Shown here: positions 63,570-64,000 of the stretch, in pieces | Layout: each line of letters starts with the position of its first letter | Position numbering within the stretch: the first letter of the stretch is position 1 | Source of the DNA: Nocardia inohanensis NBRC 100128 | Lineage (GTDB): Bacteria > Actinomycetota > Actinomycetes > Mycobacteriales > Mycobacteriaceae | Assembly (NCBI RefSeq): GCF_001612945.1 | Contig: NZ_BDBK01000017.1 | Coordinates: forward strand, 372,001 to 436,000 | Reading direction: 5' to 3' | Length of the DNA: 64,000 nucleotides | Notes under the pieces: model-generated | What the model was told of the DNA's origin: nothing | The model's input: only the letters and a program-made list of their open reading frames with translations | The model's database searches: none | Translations under genes and position numbers: made by a program

Positions 63570-64000
63570 TCAGGCAGGCACAGTGGTGGTGGCCAGGAAC
63601 TCGGCGACGAACCCGTGCGCCTTCGCCTCCAGCGCCGCGTACTGGGCTTCGCGTTCGGCTCCGAAAGTGACGGGGTCGAACAGCAGCCGGCCGTCGGCGT
63701 CGACGCGCTGACGGCGCTCTTCGGCGTCCGGCAGCAGGCCGACAGCCGAGTGTGAGAAGCCGCAGTAGTAGGCGATTCCCATGTTCAGCGACCCTTCCAG
63801 CGACTGCTGCATGAGTTCGACAACGGCGTCATCGCCTGCCGCGCCGGCCAATCCCAGCCACAGCATGCGCTTGCCCGCCAGGCGTGGCCGGCTGCGGCCG
63901 TAGGCGAAACCGTAGTTCCACACCCGGTCGATCCAGCCCTTGAGCAGGGCGGGTAGATGCAGCCAGTAGACCGGGAACACGGCGATGACGATGTCGGCGG
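63570..64000 (-). CDS. NAD(P)H:quinone oxidoreductase, flavodoxin-like fold (5' partial)
   Basis: The frame stays open to the window edge, so the N-terminus is missing. Visible are DIVIAVFPVYWLHLPALLKGWIDRVWNYGFAYG, the FMN-binding PxxW-x-PA(L/I)LKGW motif of KefF/MdaB/NQO proteins, then GKRMLWLGLAGA and the CGFSHSAVGLLP region. Reduces quinones or electrophiles with NAD(P)H, or acts as a potassium-efflux accessory. The convergent terminator with purC lies at its 3' end. Confidence 0.9.
   Translation of the reverse strand, partial: ADIVIAVFPVYWLHLPALLKGWIDRVWNYGFAYGRSRPRLAGKRMLWLGLAGAAGDDAVVELMQQSLEGSLNMGIAYYCGFSHSAVGLLPDAEERRQRVDADGRLLFDPVTFGAEREAQYAALEAKAHGFVAEFLATTTVPA

Overview
The window is high-GC actinobacterial DNA, most likely from Nocardia or a close relative in the Mycobacteriales. 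Supporting this are the dense GC-rich genes with frequent GTG and TTG starts, a mycothiol-type arsenate reductase, the 180-kDa class of NAD-glutamate dehydrogenase, and a gene order from about 42.6 to 62.6 kb that follows, from memory, the Mycobacterium tuberculosis block Rv2478c to Rv2467 (SSB paralogue, EttA, GDH, thioesterase, Rv2474c-like, AglA, GlbO, HNH, DUF5130, PepN), partly rearranged.

Layout. 0-5.9 kb: an ABC exporter (ATPase cut by the window edge) with a histidine kinase/response regulator pair, a PhnZ-like HD protein, a LysR regulator and a small unknown gene. 6-7.6 kb: a secreted beta-helix protein. 7.6-14.5 kb: an STM4015-4014-4013-4012-4011 cassette (two radical SAM enzymes, an ATP-grasp-like protein, an AlkP-superfamily hydrolase, an LRR-like protein) with a divergent DUF6745 pair and a 39-residue cysteine-rich ORF behind it. 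14.5-20.5 kb: tautomerase-like protein, ArsC, PnuC, small membrane proteins, a DUF574-type methyltransferase and an M20 amidohydrolase. 20.7-23.7 kb: a two-gene operon of a GNAT-E1 fusion and a stand-alone KAS III enzyme. 23.7-27.5 kb: a minus-strand operon with two DUF202 proteins, formylglycine-generating enzyme, its sulfatase client and a DUF3159 protein.

27.5-39.2 kb looks like an accessory region: sparse coding, a decayed integrase, a frameshifted diguanylate cyclase, a secreted metalloprotease-like lipoprotein, and a same-strand cluster of four exported esterases/lipases with a TetR regulator. Matching palindromes (TRGAC-N6-GTCYA) lie before the first and last esterase. A tRNA-Arg(UCU) marks the right side. 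After it the core genome resumes: CtaG/CopD-like protein, PLP enzyme, SSB2, EttA, GDH operon, dienelactone hydrolase, AzlCD with a cupin-HTH regulator, HNH, GlbO, AglA, CtaJ/DUF5130, a PopR-like regulator next to a clpP pair in which one subunit has lost its catalytic serine, PepN, PurC and a partial flavodoxin-fold oxidoreductase.

The best candidates for undescribed biology are the STM401x cassette, the GNAT-E1/KAS III operon, and the mixed active/inactive ClpP pair.
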